A DNA stretch of 64,000 nucleotides from assembly GCA_022009855.1 (NCBI GenBank), contig CP091727.1, forward strand, positions 4,960,001 through 5,024,000, read 5' to 3'. Source of the DNA: Lentisphaeria bacterium (GTDB lineage: Bacteria; Verrucomicrobiota; Lentisphaeria; Victivallales; Victivallaceae). A program made the translations under genes and the position numbers. Shown here piece by piece: positions 39,541 to 49,377 of the stretch. Position 1 is the first letter of the stretch, and every line of letters starts with the position of its first letter. The notes beneath the pieces are model-generated. The model did not search any database. It worked only from the letters and a program-made list of their open reading frames with translations, and was not told the origin of the DNA.

Positions 39541-40712
39541 TTATGCTGCAATTGGTTTGTTAATAATCGCCCCTTCAATAACTTCGCCTTTAACCACATA
39601 TCGCCACAACGCAACCATCAACTGACGCGCGAGCGCGACAATGGCGGTTCTCCGACTACGTCCTTTTTGCGCAAGGCGGTCTTTCCATTTTTTGTCAACC
39701 AACTTTCCGGTTGCCAGCGATACCACAGCCATGCACATTCAATCGCCATTTTTCGCAGACTTTTTGCGTCCGGCTTTGCTGATTCCCTGATCTCTTTTCA
39801 TTGTCCCACTGGCATATGGACATGGTGTCAATCCGAAAAATGCGGCAAATTGTTTTCCTGTGGCAAAACGGTGAAAATCTCCGATCTCCCAAGGCAAGTG
39901 CCGTGACAAACGATCTCCGACACCTTTAAACTGTTGCAATTTTCTGACCGTTTCTGCCGTCGAATCAGTGTTGCAATTTTGTTTGGAAGTTTCTTCATCG
40001 TGATTCTGGAATTTCCGGATGGTCTGTTTCCAATCAGCCAGTTCTTTCTCGAACAACTCCAGTTCGGCAAGCAAATTGGGAAGCCGAAGCAACAACAAGC
40101 TGGGACATTCTGCCCATTCCGGCAATTTCGACCATTTTCTAATTGCCTTGCGCCACTCTACCGCCGTCCGGTGTGATTTAAAACCTGGCAACGGTGTGCG
40201 TTCTATCAAAGAAATCATTTGAGCGTTTACGCGATCTATTGATTTTTGATACGATCCCATTCTCGTTCCGCATCCCGACGACCTTCCTCTTCCAAGGACG
40301 GGATATAAACTGTTGGTATATGATCCGAGGGGTGCAAGGCGGCAAGGAATTTTGCATCAAGTTTGTCCGTCTTGATCGTCTTTCCACTCATAATCACTTT
40401 CAACTTGTTGATCGGAAGGATATGAACATTCGCACCAAGTGCAATCAACTTACGAGCTGGCCAGTAGCCATAGCGACCTGCTTCATAGAAGATATCTACG
40501 CGTTTGCCACTATGAAGCAAATTTGTGACCAGCTCAAACACGCGATCCTCTTTGCTTTGATCAACCTTGTCTTTCAGACCGTAATAACTCATTTTTCCCG
40601 CTTCCCAGTCCTGAACGGCTGTTGCCCAGAGACTGCCTCCCATATCAATTCCGACACTTATCTGGTTCTTGACTTGACTTTCACTGCGAATGGCATTACC
40701 TTTTCTCTGCAT
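39541..40712 (-). CDS. IS110 family transposase (DEDD), frameshifted
   Basis: From ATG 40712 (AAAGGAG 7 bp before), ~390 residues. The DEDD_Tnp_IS110 start ISVGIDMGGSLWATAVQDWE gives the first Asp, VDIFYEAGRYGYWPAR the Glu, and KTIKTDKLDAKFLA the Asp pair. A Transposase_20 region follows with LQQFKGVGDRLSRHLPWEIG and KQFAAFFGLTPCPYASG. Breaks at ~40245 and ~39680 are shared with IS-B copy 2 and each needs one more A; another at ~39750 is private. Confidence 0.85.
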
Positions 40713-40874
40713 TTTTGAGCTCCTTTTTCGGTAATTTGGTTTGAGTAAATTTCCAAAGTTACTCGACAAAGGAGTTCTTTTCTACTCCGACAATTGCTTG
40801 TCACCTATACATGGTATCTTTCCCGTTACCACGGGAGTTGCATTTTTTCAATTTTTAATCGAACTTAAATCAAT

Positions 40875-41998
40875 CTATTCAAGCATGTTGAACAGTTGCT
40901 TCACCGTAATGGCGATTACGCCGAACATCAGATGACACAGGACTTTCCAATGCCCTTTCACCCTGACATGACGTGCGCCATAGTTGTCTTTCAAATCCGA
41001 ATTTACCCGCTCAACCGTTGAACGCTCCCGATAACGAATCTTTCGGGCTGGAGGCAATTCAACCGTTCCTCCCCGCCGGGGATTGGGATCAATAACCGGA
41101 ATATGTCCCATCTTTTTCGAAACAGCCTTGATTTCTTCCGCGTCATAGGCGCAATCCGCTAAATCATACAGAATTTTTGCTCGTGCCGAAGACATCTGTA
41201 TCAAAGGGATTGCCGCTTGACTGTCGTGCAATGAGGCTGAACTTAAAATCGCAGTCAGTGGAACTTCCCCGTCCCCAACCGCAAGATGGAGTTTGTAGCC
41301 GCACCAATAGGACGTTTTACCTTTGCTGTCGCGTTTACCGCCCCAGTCGCAACCTTGCGGGAGATCGGCAAGATTCTCCGGTAGTGTTTGATGCGGTTGC
41401 AATTCAAGCCGCCGGGTTTTGATTTCTGCGATTTCCTGTTTGGACAACGCCGCTTTCTCCGCTATACTTTTTCGCCCGCGTTTCTTCTTGAGCTTGAGCT
41501 TGAGCTTCGGCTTGTTTTTGCGGCAAGCTTTTTTCGCGACCGATGATTGCGGTTGAATCAAGGCTTGCGTGTCCCACCAATTTGTCGGTATAATTTTCCC
41601 GAACAACTGCCGCATGGATTGCATTGCAGACTTTCTCCCGGGCAAAAATTCCGAACGCCCTTGAAAATGTCGCTTCGGATGGGACTTCTCCTCGATATTC
41701 CCAGCCGCAAAGCCTGCGTAAACTCGGATTTGTTTTCAAATTTTCAATCAACCCCTTCGTCGTCGGAAAGTCATAGACCGCTTTCAAGAAAAAATGCCCG
41801 AAGCATTTTCTCCCGGTCTTTCATCGGCCGTCCCAATCCGCTCCAGCGTAGCGTGCTGGTGATGAATCGTGACGGCTTAATCATTTCAACAATCCGCAAA
41901 AACTCCTTCATTTTTGCGGTTAATTCGCACAATTCTTCTTCCAGCAGTGGAAAAAGATATGTTTCCATTGTAAAGTAAAGCTTCGGCAGATCGTTCAT
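40875..41998 (-). CDS. IS-A transposase in composite 1, frameshifted
   Basis: The 40875-41645 frame holds the whole C-terminal two thirds including LADCAYDAEEI and ERSTVERVNSDLK. One extra A (~41790), a break near 41640 and a six-T run (~41528) disturb the N-terminal third. The linker has an extra KL pair (KLKLKLKKKRGRK) relative to other copies, an in-frame repeat difference. Confidence 0.8.
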
Positions 41999-42122
41999 TT
42001 TTCCTCCAGGTTTGATACCCCTAAGTTAAAATGGACCTTCTGCCTCTTTTTTCATCCCCAAAAATTAAAAACTTTTGAAATTACCTCCCATGATAAAATT
42101 CCACTTCGATGCCGGGAAAAAC

Positions 42123-43142
42123 TCAATTTTTTACGAGTTTGAATTGAGTAAAATCCTCAAACATCCAGTTGTTTTTTAATGTTCGATACACGATATCGAG
42201 GAATTTGCGAGCCAGGGCGATATTGGCTTTGGCACCTCCCCGCCGACTTTTAACTGATTCGTGAAATGCATGGAGATACGGGCTGTATCGTTTTGCGATC
42301 AGCGCACATTGAACCAATGTAGTCCGTGCAATTTTGCTGCCGTTCTTCGTGATTCGTCCATGACAGACCGTATCATTTGAATTACTTACTCTCGGGACGA
42401 TTCCGATATAAGCCGCAAGCTGCTTCGAAGAACGGAAGTCATGGATATTGCCGATTGTCGAGAGCAGAGTTGCCGCCCCTTTCGAACCGATTCCTTTAAT
42501 GGATTTCAGATTCTTGAAGCCGTCCATCTTACTGCCATGATCCTCAATCGCCTTATCCAATTTTTCAATGCTTTGATTCAAGCTGCGAATTTGTTCGACG
42601 ACCACGAACAGTTCCGTATCAGTGATTGGGTCAAAGTGAAAGCTCAGAGCTTTCCGAAGCCCGGTCTCTGTGGACAACTCCTCCCGCTTCAAAACAATGA
42701 AATTGGCGGCCAGCAGATTGTTGACCTTGTTTTTCAAGACGGTACGCAACTGAACCAGCTTTTCCCTGGTCTGTGTCAGACTTGAAATCTTCGCCTGTAA
42801 ATCGTCTTTCATTCTTACCTCCGGAAGCATATCCTTTTCCAGAAACTCCGCCAACACTTTCGCGTCATGCCTGTCCGTTTTTTTCGTGGACATGCTGATG
42901 ACCTTGAACTGCGACGGATTCACCACTGCGAGCCGTCCCACATGGGCTTTCAGGAACCGGCAAAACATAAATGTGTTGCCGGTCGCTTCCACCGCCATGG
43001 CCGTATCCTTTCCGAGCAGTGAAGCAAAACCTTTCAGCTCACTGATTTCGCACTTGCCGATTTTCTTCTCTTCGCCGTTTTCCCGGATACAATAGGTGAA
43101 GTTGTTCCGGTGCAAATCCACGCCCACAAAACTTGTCATCAT
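42123..43142 (-). CDS. IS110 family transposase, intact
   Basis: About 339 residues from ATG 43142 (GGAGG 5 bp before). DEDD domain: SFVGVDLHRNNFTYCI (Asp), MAVEATGNTF (Glu), STKKTDRHDAKVLAEFL (Asp pair). Transposase_20 domain: LKSIKGIGSKGAATLLSTIG, KQLAAYIGIVPRV and HGRITKNGSKIARTTLVQCA. Distinct from IS-B. The flanking genes suggest it entered the minus-strand sugar operon between the enolase gene and the CBM9-like gene. Confidence 0.9.
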   Translation of the reverse strand: MMTSFVGVDLHRNNFTYCIRENGEEKKIGKCEISELKGFASLLGKDTAMAVEATGNTFMFCRFLKAHVGRLAVVNPSQFKVISMSTKKTDRHDAKVLAEFLEKDMLPEVRMKDDLQAKISSLTQTREKLVQLRTVLKNKVNNLLAANFIVLKREELSTETGLRKALSFHFDPITDTELFVVVEQIRSLNQSIEKLDKAIEDHGSKMDGFKNLKSIKGIGSKGAATLLSTIGNIHDFRSSKQLAAYIGIVPRVSNSNDTVCHGRITKNGSKIARTTLVQCALIAKRYSPYLHAFHESVKSRRGGAKANIALARKFLDIVYRTLKNNWMFEDFTQFKLVKN

Positions 43143-43282
43143 CGTTGGCCTCCATTCGTTTTTCACGAATCGAAGCAGAATTGCTGTCACGGCCTCACCA
43201 TCCTCCTATACAGAGTAGTCGAATTAACATCGCTCTCTACGGTGGCGCTCTGGTTTGCAGATCTGACTAGCATAGCGTTTCT
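43143..43282 (-). ncRNA. Leader region of the IS110 element
   Basis: 140 bp between the IS110 start codon and the enolase stop, without an open frame. In IS110-group elements the bridge RNA lies 5' of the transposase, so part of this segment could be one. The boundary between IS and host DNA is not visible, as IS110 lacks inverted repeats. Confidence 0.25.
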
Positions 43283-44423
43283 TCAGACATATCCTCCGTA
43301 CTCCGTACAACGACAGCTTATCTTCCGCAGACATTCCCTGTCCATTGTCAAACCGAATCCCGCAGAAGAACTGGATATCGCGTATTTCCCGTCTTCTCTG
43401 CGATGAACAGCAGAAGATGTTACGCATTCTGCGAACCCGCTGAATTCCTCCGGGTTTTCCAATGCCTCTACCCAGGCAGCCCCTATTCCACATGCAAGGT
43501 GCTGCCAAGCCGTGCATCCCGCCGCGACCAGACTGTCATCGCCGATCATAACCGGGATGTTTTTCCCGTTTCAGGCGTTTGGCGAGGGCAATGACTGCTG
43601 TGATTGATCCCATGCAGTCAGGATGCAAATTACAGATCATACCCGGTCCCGGTTTTGCCGAATTGACAGTCTCATATGCCAGACGCATCGGAAAATCTGG
43701 AATCAGATGGAGTTCCGGCACAGAATCCTGTAAAATGTGCCACTCTTCCCAGGTCATTCGTGCCGGATCTTCACAGGCATTCAGCCCTGTATCGGCCAGG
43801 TGTTTCAAGATCGGAGTCAATTTTTTCAAATCACGTTCGTATCCGTCATTGACATCCCCGGCGATGAAACAGTTTTTCCCCATAGTTTCACGCAACACTC
43901 TAATCAGTTTCGCGTCGTGCTCCTCATTGCCGAAAAGTTTTAGTTTGACATGAGTGACCGGCCCTCTTTTCAGAAAGGTTTCAGCCGCGGCGCGAAGACG
44001 CTCCGGCTCATGCTGGAGAATACAGAACAATCCCGGTGTTGGAGTCGATGTCGGAAGACCAAGCAAATCCGTAGCAGACCGACCGAATAGTTTTCCCTGC
44101 AAGTCTATTAGAGCCATTTCCGTGGATTCCAACACCTTGTCCGGAAAAATTCCTCGTTTATCTGTTATCATGCGGAAGACTGCCTCCAAACTCAATCCAA
44201 GCCAAGTATGGTAGCATGCATTGTAAATATCCGGATTGAACGGTTGAGAATCCGTTTCGGGAATACAGATTTCCCCATATCCGAACATACCGTCCGCTTC
44301 CAGCTCGACAATACAGTGGAAACGGCGTGGCCAACTGCCGTAACTGAACTCTCGTTTTACCTCGACTTTCAGGTAATACAGTGTAACCCTGTCAACCCTG
44401 ATTTTGCTACTGAATTCGATCAT
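43283..44423 (-). CDS. Enolase-superfamily (mandelate racemase/sugar-acid dehydratase) protein
   Basis: About 380 residues. The capping domain (YLKVEVKREFSYGSWPRRFH, GYGEICIPET) is followed by the barrel with the K-x-K motif THVKLKLFG, then metal-binding acids in IAGDVNDGYER, NACEDPARM and LHLIPDFPMR. Members abstract a proton alpha to a carboxylate; many dehydrate sugar acids. One A too many near 43557 breaks the frame (KRENIPVMIGDD restores it). It follows GH4 by 26 bp as the last gene of the operon. A galactonate/gluconate-type dehydratase role is inferred from the neighbours. Confidence 0.75.
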
Positions 44424-44449
44424 GAGTCATTTCCTGTTGAGTCACGGAA

Positions 44450-45745
44450 TTATTTCCAGTCCGTCATGTATTCCTGATTGGCCGCACATAACTCGTTAAA
44501 CATTTTCTCCATTTGTGGCAGAGTCAGAATCGTTCCGTCAAGGGATCGGCCTGCAAAGCTTTCAACAGAAGACCCCGGTCGCGCCGGAATACGGCTTCGA
44601 CCCCCATTTCATAAAGAAAAACATGAGGAGTCATCACAGCAGCTAGTTGCGGAGGAAGTTTTCCAACATAACAGGGCTTGATTGAATCCTTGCCGATCAG
44701 GCAGGGAACCTCCACAACACATTCGGGCGGCAGATTTGTGATCAGTCCTGTATTCAGGACGTTTCCGTAGATTTCCAGAGGTACCCCGGTTTTCAGCGAA
44801 TGAATGATGCCAGACGCATATTCATTGCTCTTCTTTATTGTCAGCTTCTCTTTCCCGGACAAAATATTCAGGGCCATCTCTTGCTTGTCATTTGCATTTT
44901 TGAAATCGTTCTGGTATCCGTACCCGAATTGCGCGCCAAACGATTCCCCAGTTTTCATATCCTTCATGAACCATGCATGATATTCGGCCTGGTGCATCGG
45001 GCCTTCAGCAGGAAAATATCCGAGCCGCCGAAGCAGTTCAAAACGCAACTTTTCTCCCGGATTTTCCTTAACAATCCGTTCTTCCGCTTCCCGCAGAGCA
45101 GGATAAAGATCCTCGCCGTTGTGAGTCAGCGTGAGATAATAGTCCATATGGTTGATTCCGCCCGCAGTAGCATCAATCTCGGAGGCCGGAATTCCGAACC
45201 ATTTTTCAAAACGCCCGGCTCGGCATCCCTGTATGCTATGACAAAGTCCAACGCTTTTCTTGTGACCAGCCCGCAGCAGAGTCCAGGTGTTCATCGCCAT
45301 CGGATTGGCATAATTGAGAACCCAGGCATCTGGAGCAAGTTCACGAAGTTCTTCGGCGATGCCAATCAGCACAGGCGCGGTACGGACTATCCGCATGAGA
45401 GAACCAGGACCGGTCGTATCACTGACCGCCTGAAAGACTCCGTATTTGGCAGGAATATCGATATCCGCTTTGTATTTTTCGAATCTGCCGACCATCACGG
45501 TTATGATTACGAAATCGGTACCCTTGAGAGCTTCTCGACGGTCAGTGGTGGCTTCGCAGCAAGCTGGAACGCCCATCTCATGAATGATCTTGTCCACCAG
45601 TTTCTTGCTGATCTCCAGCCGTTCCTTTGTTGATGTCCATCAGAACGATCTTTGAATCCTTCAATTCGTCCATAAGAAACAGGTCCATTGCGAGATCGCG
45701 GACGAACTTCGAACTTCCGCCGCCGATAAATGTTATTATTGACAT
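44450..45745 (-). CDS. Glycoside hydrolase family 4 protein, frameshifted
   Basis: About 430 residues, NAD- and metal-dependent by family. It starts SIITFIGGGSSKFVRDLAMD (NAD-binding loop), then AWVLNYANPMAMNTW, SVGLCHSIQGCRAGRFEKWF and AGGINHMDYYLTLTH, which carry the Cys/His metal ligands of the alpha-galactosidase/alpha-glucuronidase-type subgroups. Two breaks: an extra A near 45627 and a missing G near 44528; the repaired C-terminus ends QEYMTDWK. It is cytoplasmic and probably releases the monosaccharide that the operon oxidises. Confidence 0.8.
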
Positions 45746-45963
45746 TTGTCATCCTTTCTGGGAATTTCTTCCCGTTTTTTCTTCCTAATTCCATGAAGGA
45801 ATCCGTTTGATTTCTTCATTCGGTTGTTTTTGACTGCTTTTAGCCGTTTTTACTTCGGTTTTCACGATTGCTTTTATCTTTTTTCAGTTTTCCTTCACTG
45901 GTCGGTAAAAAGGCTATGAAGCAATCCAAACCTGATCCTCAATTTCATTTCCCCCCTTTGCCA

Positions 45964-46746
45964 TCAGGATCTCCCTGGAGCCAGTATGTGGACACCCAGC
46001 GAAGGATATTTGACATGCATGTAGTTTAGGAACTTCCGAGGATCCTCCTGATTCATTGCAAACATGTCGTAGTGTGCAGGAATCGTCAGGGGGGCTTCCA
46101 GCCATCCGGCCAGATCAGCGGCTTCTTGATAGGTCATGTTTCCGATGCAGTTTGCAGAAAGCCGTTCTGCATCGCGTCCATTGATTGGCAACAGCATCAC
46201 ATCCGGATGAAACTTCTTAAGTTTTGTAAACAGACCTTCATAGACGCAGCAGTCACCTGCGTGGTAAATAGTCATGCCATTGCATTCAACCACATATCCG
46301 AGATACGGATAAAGACCGGAAGCGGTACAGTCGAAAAATTCATGGGCCGAGGCGATTGCTGTTACACGTATCTCGCCGTATTCGCGAGTCTGACTGTCGT
46401 TTATGCCATCAATCCGGTCGGCAGGGATTTCCGAGATCGACAAACGAACAGCTTCCGGTACAAGGAAACGCGCCATGGGCGATGCTTCCGCCATAACCCT
46501 GAGCGCAGGACGGTCAAGATGATCTCCATGATCATGCGTACAACATATCAATGATAGCCCCGCAAAATCCTCTGCTTCGATGAGTGGCGGAATCAGGCGT
46601 GTGCTTTCATGCGTCAGATACGGATCAATCGCAATCAGCAAATCACCCGACTTAATGATGAAGCTATGCTGTCCGAGACGGCAAATTGCAACCTCTCCGC
46701 GAGAGGTGTGCAGTTTCGACAGACTGTTCAGAACAGAATTTCTCAT
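45964..46746 (-). CDS. Metallo-beta-lactamase-fold hydrolase, UlaG-like lactonase candidate
   Basis: An intact 260-residue enzyme. Metal motif CCTHDHGDHLDRPA, further ligands in SAHEFFDC and YHAGDCCVYEG, and TIPAHYDMFAMN near the C-terminus. The closest functional precedent is UlaG, which opens L-ascorbate-6-phosphate lactone. In this operon, between dehydrogenases and a dehydratase, hydrolysis of an aldonolactone fits. Its start overlaps the SDR stop by 4 bp (ATGA). Confidence 0.8.
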   Translation of the reverse strand: MRNSVLNSLSKLHTSRGEVAICRLGQHSFIIKSGDLLIAIDPYLTHESTRLIPPLIEAEDFAGLSLICCTHDHGDHLDRPALRVMAEASPMARFLVPEAVRLSISEIPADRIDGINDSQTREYGEIRVTAIASAHEFFDCTASGLYPYLGYVVECNGMTIYHAGDCCVYEGLFTKLKKFHPDVMLLPINGRDAERLSANCIGNMTYQEAADLAGWLEAPLTIPAHYDMFAMNQEDPRKFLNYMHVKYPSLGVHILAPGRS

Positions 46747-47482
46747 TGCATCAGTTTTCCTCCGTCCACGATAAGGTTTTGTCCAGTAATCCCGTCAGCT
46801 TCGGATGAGAGCAGAAAACGAATCGCCGGAGTTATATTTTTCTCGGTCAGCAAGAACGGTAGCGCCTGATCGCGCATGAGGTCAGCCTTATCCTGCTCCG
46901 TTACATAAAGCTTAAGTTGTTTTCTGGTCATGACCCACCCTGGGGGAGACCATATTGACGCGGATACGATCCGCACCTAGTTCGCGCGCCAAAGCCCGTG
47001 TGAATCCCAGAAGCCCGGCTTTGCTGGCACTGTATAGCGTAAATGGTTTCAGCCCGAGCATCCAGTTAGTTGTGCCGAGATTCACAATGGAGCGCCCCGT
47101 GCCGTGGCGGAGTCCGGGCAACGCCTCTCGAGCAGTCAGTACTGCGGCACGAAGATTTACAGCGATGAAGTTGTCAAATTTTTTCTGGGGTGACTTCTTC
47201 GAAACTGTTCCGGTCATCGGATGCAACGTTGTTCACCAAATAATCAATCGAACCCTTGAAGGCCAATGTGTTCGAGATGAATCTGCGGATATCTTCCTCA
47301 TTCGCGATGTCGCACATAAAATAATGACCGTGCCCGCAACATTTATCCAACACCTCGGATGCATCCGGGCGACGGCCGCAGAAGAACACTTCTGTCCCAC
47401 ATTCAGCAAGCTCTATCACCAGCTGTCGCCCAATGCCGTCAGCCCCGCCCGTGACTACCGCGATTTTTTCTAAAAAATTCAC
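46743..47482 (-). CDS. Short-chain dehydrogenase/reductase, frameshifted
   Basis: About 245 residues: VVTGGADGIGRQLVIELAE (TGxxxGIG cofactor loop), YLVNNVAS, the catalytic Ser in GRSIVNLGTTN, Y-x3-K in LYSASKAGLLGF, and the C-terminal SDR signature GITGQNLIVDGG. Two one-base breaks: in the T-run near 47185, and an extra C near 46942 (MVSPGWVMTR restored). Likely oxidises a sugar or sugar acid with NAD(P). Confidence 0.85.
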
Positions 47483-47495
47483 TCATAACACGCCC

Positions 47496-48530
47496 TTACG
47501 GATGAATAATTACCTTGTTGCGTTCCGGTTTTCCCATCACCTCAACAGCTTTGTCGATCTCACTCAACGGGAATGTATGTGAAACGATTTTTTCAGGATT
47601 GACCACGTCGCGTTCCATCAGCCGGATTGCCATCTGCATTGCCAGTGGTGTAGTACCGAAACTGGCATCCATACGTCCTTCGAGAAAGTGTGTGTAGCCT
47701 CCATCGAGTTCGAATTTTTCGTGAGTGGTGATTCCGAAAACGTTCCACTTGGTACCACGCCGACGCAAATCGGTCATCAGATTCACCGCCCCAATTGGTC
47801 CCGCAGCCTCAACAACTAGATCCGGACCGTCTGGAAGAATGTCATAGACTTGGCGTTTCAAATTGCCGGAAGCACCGTCCAGTACATGCGTGGCTCCTCC
47901 TATGCGCACCGCATTGTTACGTGCGTAGGGGCTGTTGTCAATGCCGATGAGACGACCGGCCCCGGCCGCTTTCGCCACCATCATGCAGAGAAGACCAATA
48001 CCTCCAGTTCCGATCACAACCACATCATCCCCGACTTTCATTTCACTTTTCTGAATCATGCCTTTCCAAGCTCCGGAAAGAGGTTCAGTCAAGGCGGCGG
48101 CATCAAATCCTATGTTGGCCGGTTTGTGAAACAGGCATGTCTGACCAGTGACCATGTATTCTGCGAAGGCTCCGGGGCGAACGTCATCCGGACCGTCTCC
48201 GCCAGTGGTATATGCGTGTTCGCAATAATGTGTGTTTCCCTCACGGCAGTGGCGGCAAAGCCCGCAATAGCCAGATGGCTGACAGATGACCTCGTCTCCC
48301 TCCTTGAATTCTGTTACCCCGGGTCCCACAGCTGCGACCACTCCGGATGGCTCGTGTCCAGCAATCAGCGGAAACGTTACATTGCGGCGAATTCCTTTAA
48401 TTGCCTTGTAGTCTGTTGCGCAAAAACCACAAGACTTGATACGAACCAAAACTTCCTGATACCCCGGTTCCGGAGCGGGAACGTCTTTGAGAACTAACCG
48501 ATTAAAATCTTCGAGTACTGCTGCAAGCAT
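47496..48530 (-). CDS. Zinc-dependent medium-chain alcohol/sugar dehydrogenase
   Basis: Intact, 344 residues. Catalytic zinc ligands in KSCGFCATD (Cys) and AGHEPSG (His-Glu). The structural zinc loop is CGLCRHCREGNTHYC, and the Rossmann motif is VVVIGTGGIGLLCMMVAKAA. The family includes threonine, sorbitol and galactitol dehydrogenases. Position 13 bp upstream of the SDR places both in one transcript; together they could perform the first oxidation of a free hexose or polyol. Confidence 0.9.
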   Translation of the reverse strand: MLAAVLEDFNRLVLKDVPAPEPGYQEVLVRIKSCGFCATDYKAIKGIRRNVTFPLIAGHEPSGVVAAVGPGVTEFKEGDEVICQPSGYCGLCRHCREGNTHYCEHAYTTGGDGPDDVRPGAFAEYMVTGQTCLFHKPANIGFDAAALTEPLSGAWKGMIQKSEMKVGDDVVVIGTGGIGLLCMMVAKAAGAGRLIGIDNSPYARNNAVRIGGATHVLDGASGNLKRQVYDILPDGPDLVVEAAGPIGAVNLMTDLRRRGTKWNVFGITTHEKFELDGGYTHFLEGRMDASFGTTPLAMQMAIRLMERDVVNPEKIVSHTFPLSEIDKAVEVMGKPERNKVIIHP

Positions 48531-48624
48531 TTGTTATTCTCCTTATGTTTGCATGTTTTGCGAAGGAATCTGTCTGAAACCTTCGTTTTTTATCTTTTTC
48601 TATTTTTTGTTAGCTTGATTTTTC

Positions 48625-49286
48625 TCATTTTTCTTCATCTGGCATAGCACCCGCACCCCCTGCAACCCAAGCGGCCGTTCGGGTTGCCCCGGATCATCGC
48701 TTCCTGGGCAGAAAATCCGGCCAGCATCGCACATGTCCATGTCGCAGTGAATGCATCGCTGCATCCAGCGGTATCAATGACGGGTTCCTCCACGCAGGGA
48801 AATTCCATGCGACTGGTTTTGTCAAGGAGAACACCGCCACAGTGCCCCGCAGGTATAGATGCAATAGGCGAGTTCAAACTTTTTCATCAGCGGGATGACA
48901 GCCTCTTCGCCGGTATCTGGAAAGCCAAACATCCGCGCAAGCACAGGAAGCTCCTCATCGTTCAGTTTGAGGACATTGGCGCTTTGCAGGGAATGCTCCA
49001 AAATGTCGTGTTCATAAAAATGCTGCCTTAAATTTACGTCCAGTATCCGGAAACGGGCTCCGGTAGCCAGTTGCAATAATTTCCAGATCGCAGCACGAGA
49101 CTCCACATGACGTTGCGCATTTGCTCCGGTGCGTTTCACATGATAAATATAGTTTCCAGAAGCACCGCCGCACATTCTTCCAGTTGGGAGTTCGTTCCAT
49201 AACATTTCTCCAACCGCCAGCACCAGCAGGGACGGAGATATCGGTTTGAGTGCATCTCTACAAAATTTTTCTGTCTGAGTGATCAA
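48625..49286 (-). pseudogene. PfkB-family sugar kinase with internal deletion
   Basis: The N-terminal strand LLVLAVGEMLWNELPTGRMC and GGASGNYIYHVKRTGAN are typical. The protein then jumps at NAQRHVESR directly to the sequence that normally lies ~100 residues later (ATGARFRILDVNLRQHFYEH, the aldonate/fructokinase DVNLR region). It ends with DTAGCSDAFTATWTCAMLAG, the anion-hole DTxGxxDAF motif. Two one-base breaks follow (~48848 and ~48680). The missing segment carries the lid and part of the substrate site, so this copy is probably non-functional. It is the first gene of the operon. Confidence 0.7.
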
Positions 49287-49315
49287 TCTTTATACTCCCA
49301 GATTTTTTCATAGTA

Positions 49316-49344
49316 ATTATAGTATGAAATCTTGTTTATGTCAA
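49316..49344 (-). promoter_or_regulatory. Consensus sigma-70 promoter of the six-gene operon
   Basis: TTGACA (49339-49344) and TATAAT (49316-49321) on the minus strand with 17-bp spacing. They lie 30 bp upstream of the kinase start codon. The UPF0236-like IS begins 34 bp further upstream, so the promoter itself is intact. Confidence 0.8.
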
Positions 49345-49377
49345 GACCTGATACAATAAAATACAAAAAAATGATAA

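Larger units (their letters stand above)
39108..40820 (-). mobile_element. IS-B copy 1 (IS110 family) nested in the IS-A tail
   Basis: 1713 bp, bounded by comparison with the empty site in IS-A copy 4 (CCTTCC^CGTTACC beside the hairpin CCCGTTACCACGGG). It starts ATGTTAGGTTTTGTCAAGCC and ends ACATGGTATCTT; TCC is present at both junctions. There are no terminal inverted repeats, as expected for IS110. The transposase gene leaves 433 bp of non-coding DNA 3' of it. Confidence 0.85.
38974..42087 (-). mobile_element. Composite 1: IS-A copy 3 containing an IS110-type element
   Basis: The IS-A ends (GAGCCAATTTC at 38974, GAAATTACCTC ending 42087) are flanked by a 4-bp repeat CCAT (38970-38973 and 42088-42091), so the 3114-bp unit was probably inserted as a whole. 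IS-B occupies 39108-40820 within the tail. It separates the CBM9-like gene from its upstream DNA. Confidence 0.8.

Noticed and set aside
40236..40260. Programmed frameshift in IS-B (break shared by both copies at AAAAA)
   Set aside because: The site lacks an X-XXY-YYZ heptamer and a second shared break is also at an A-run; a systematic homopolymer undercount is simpler. Not fully excluded.
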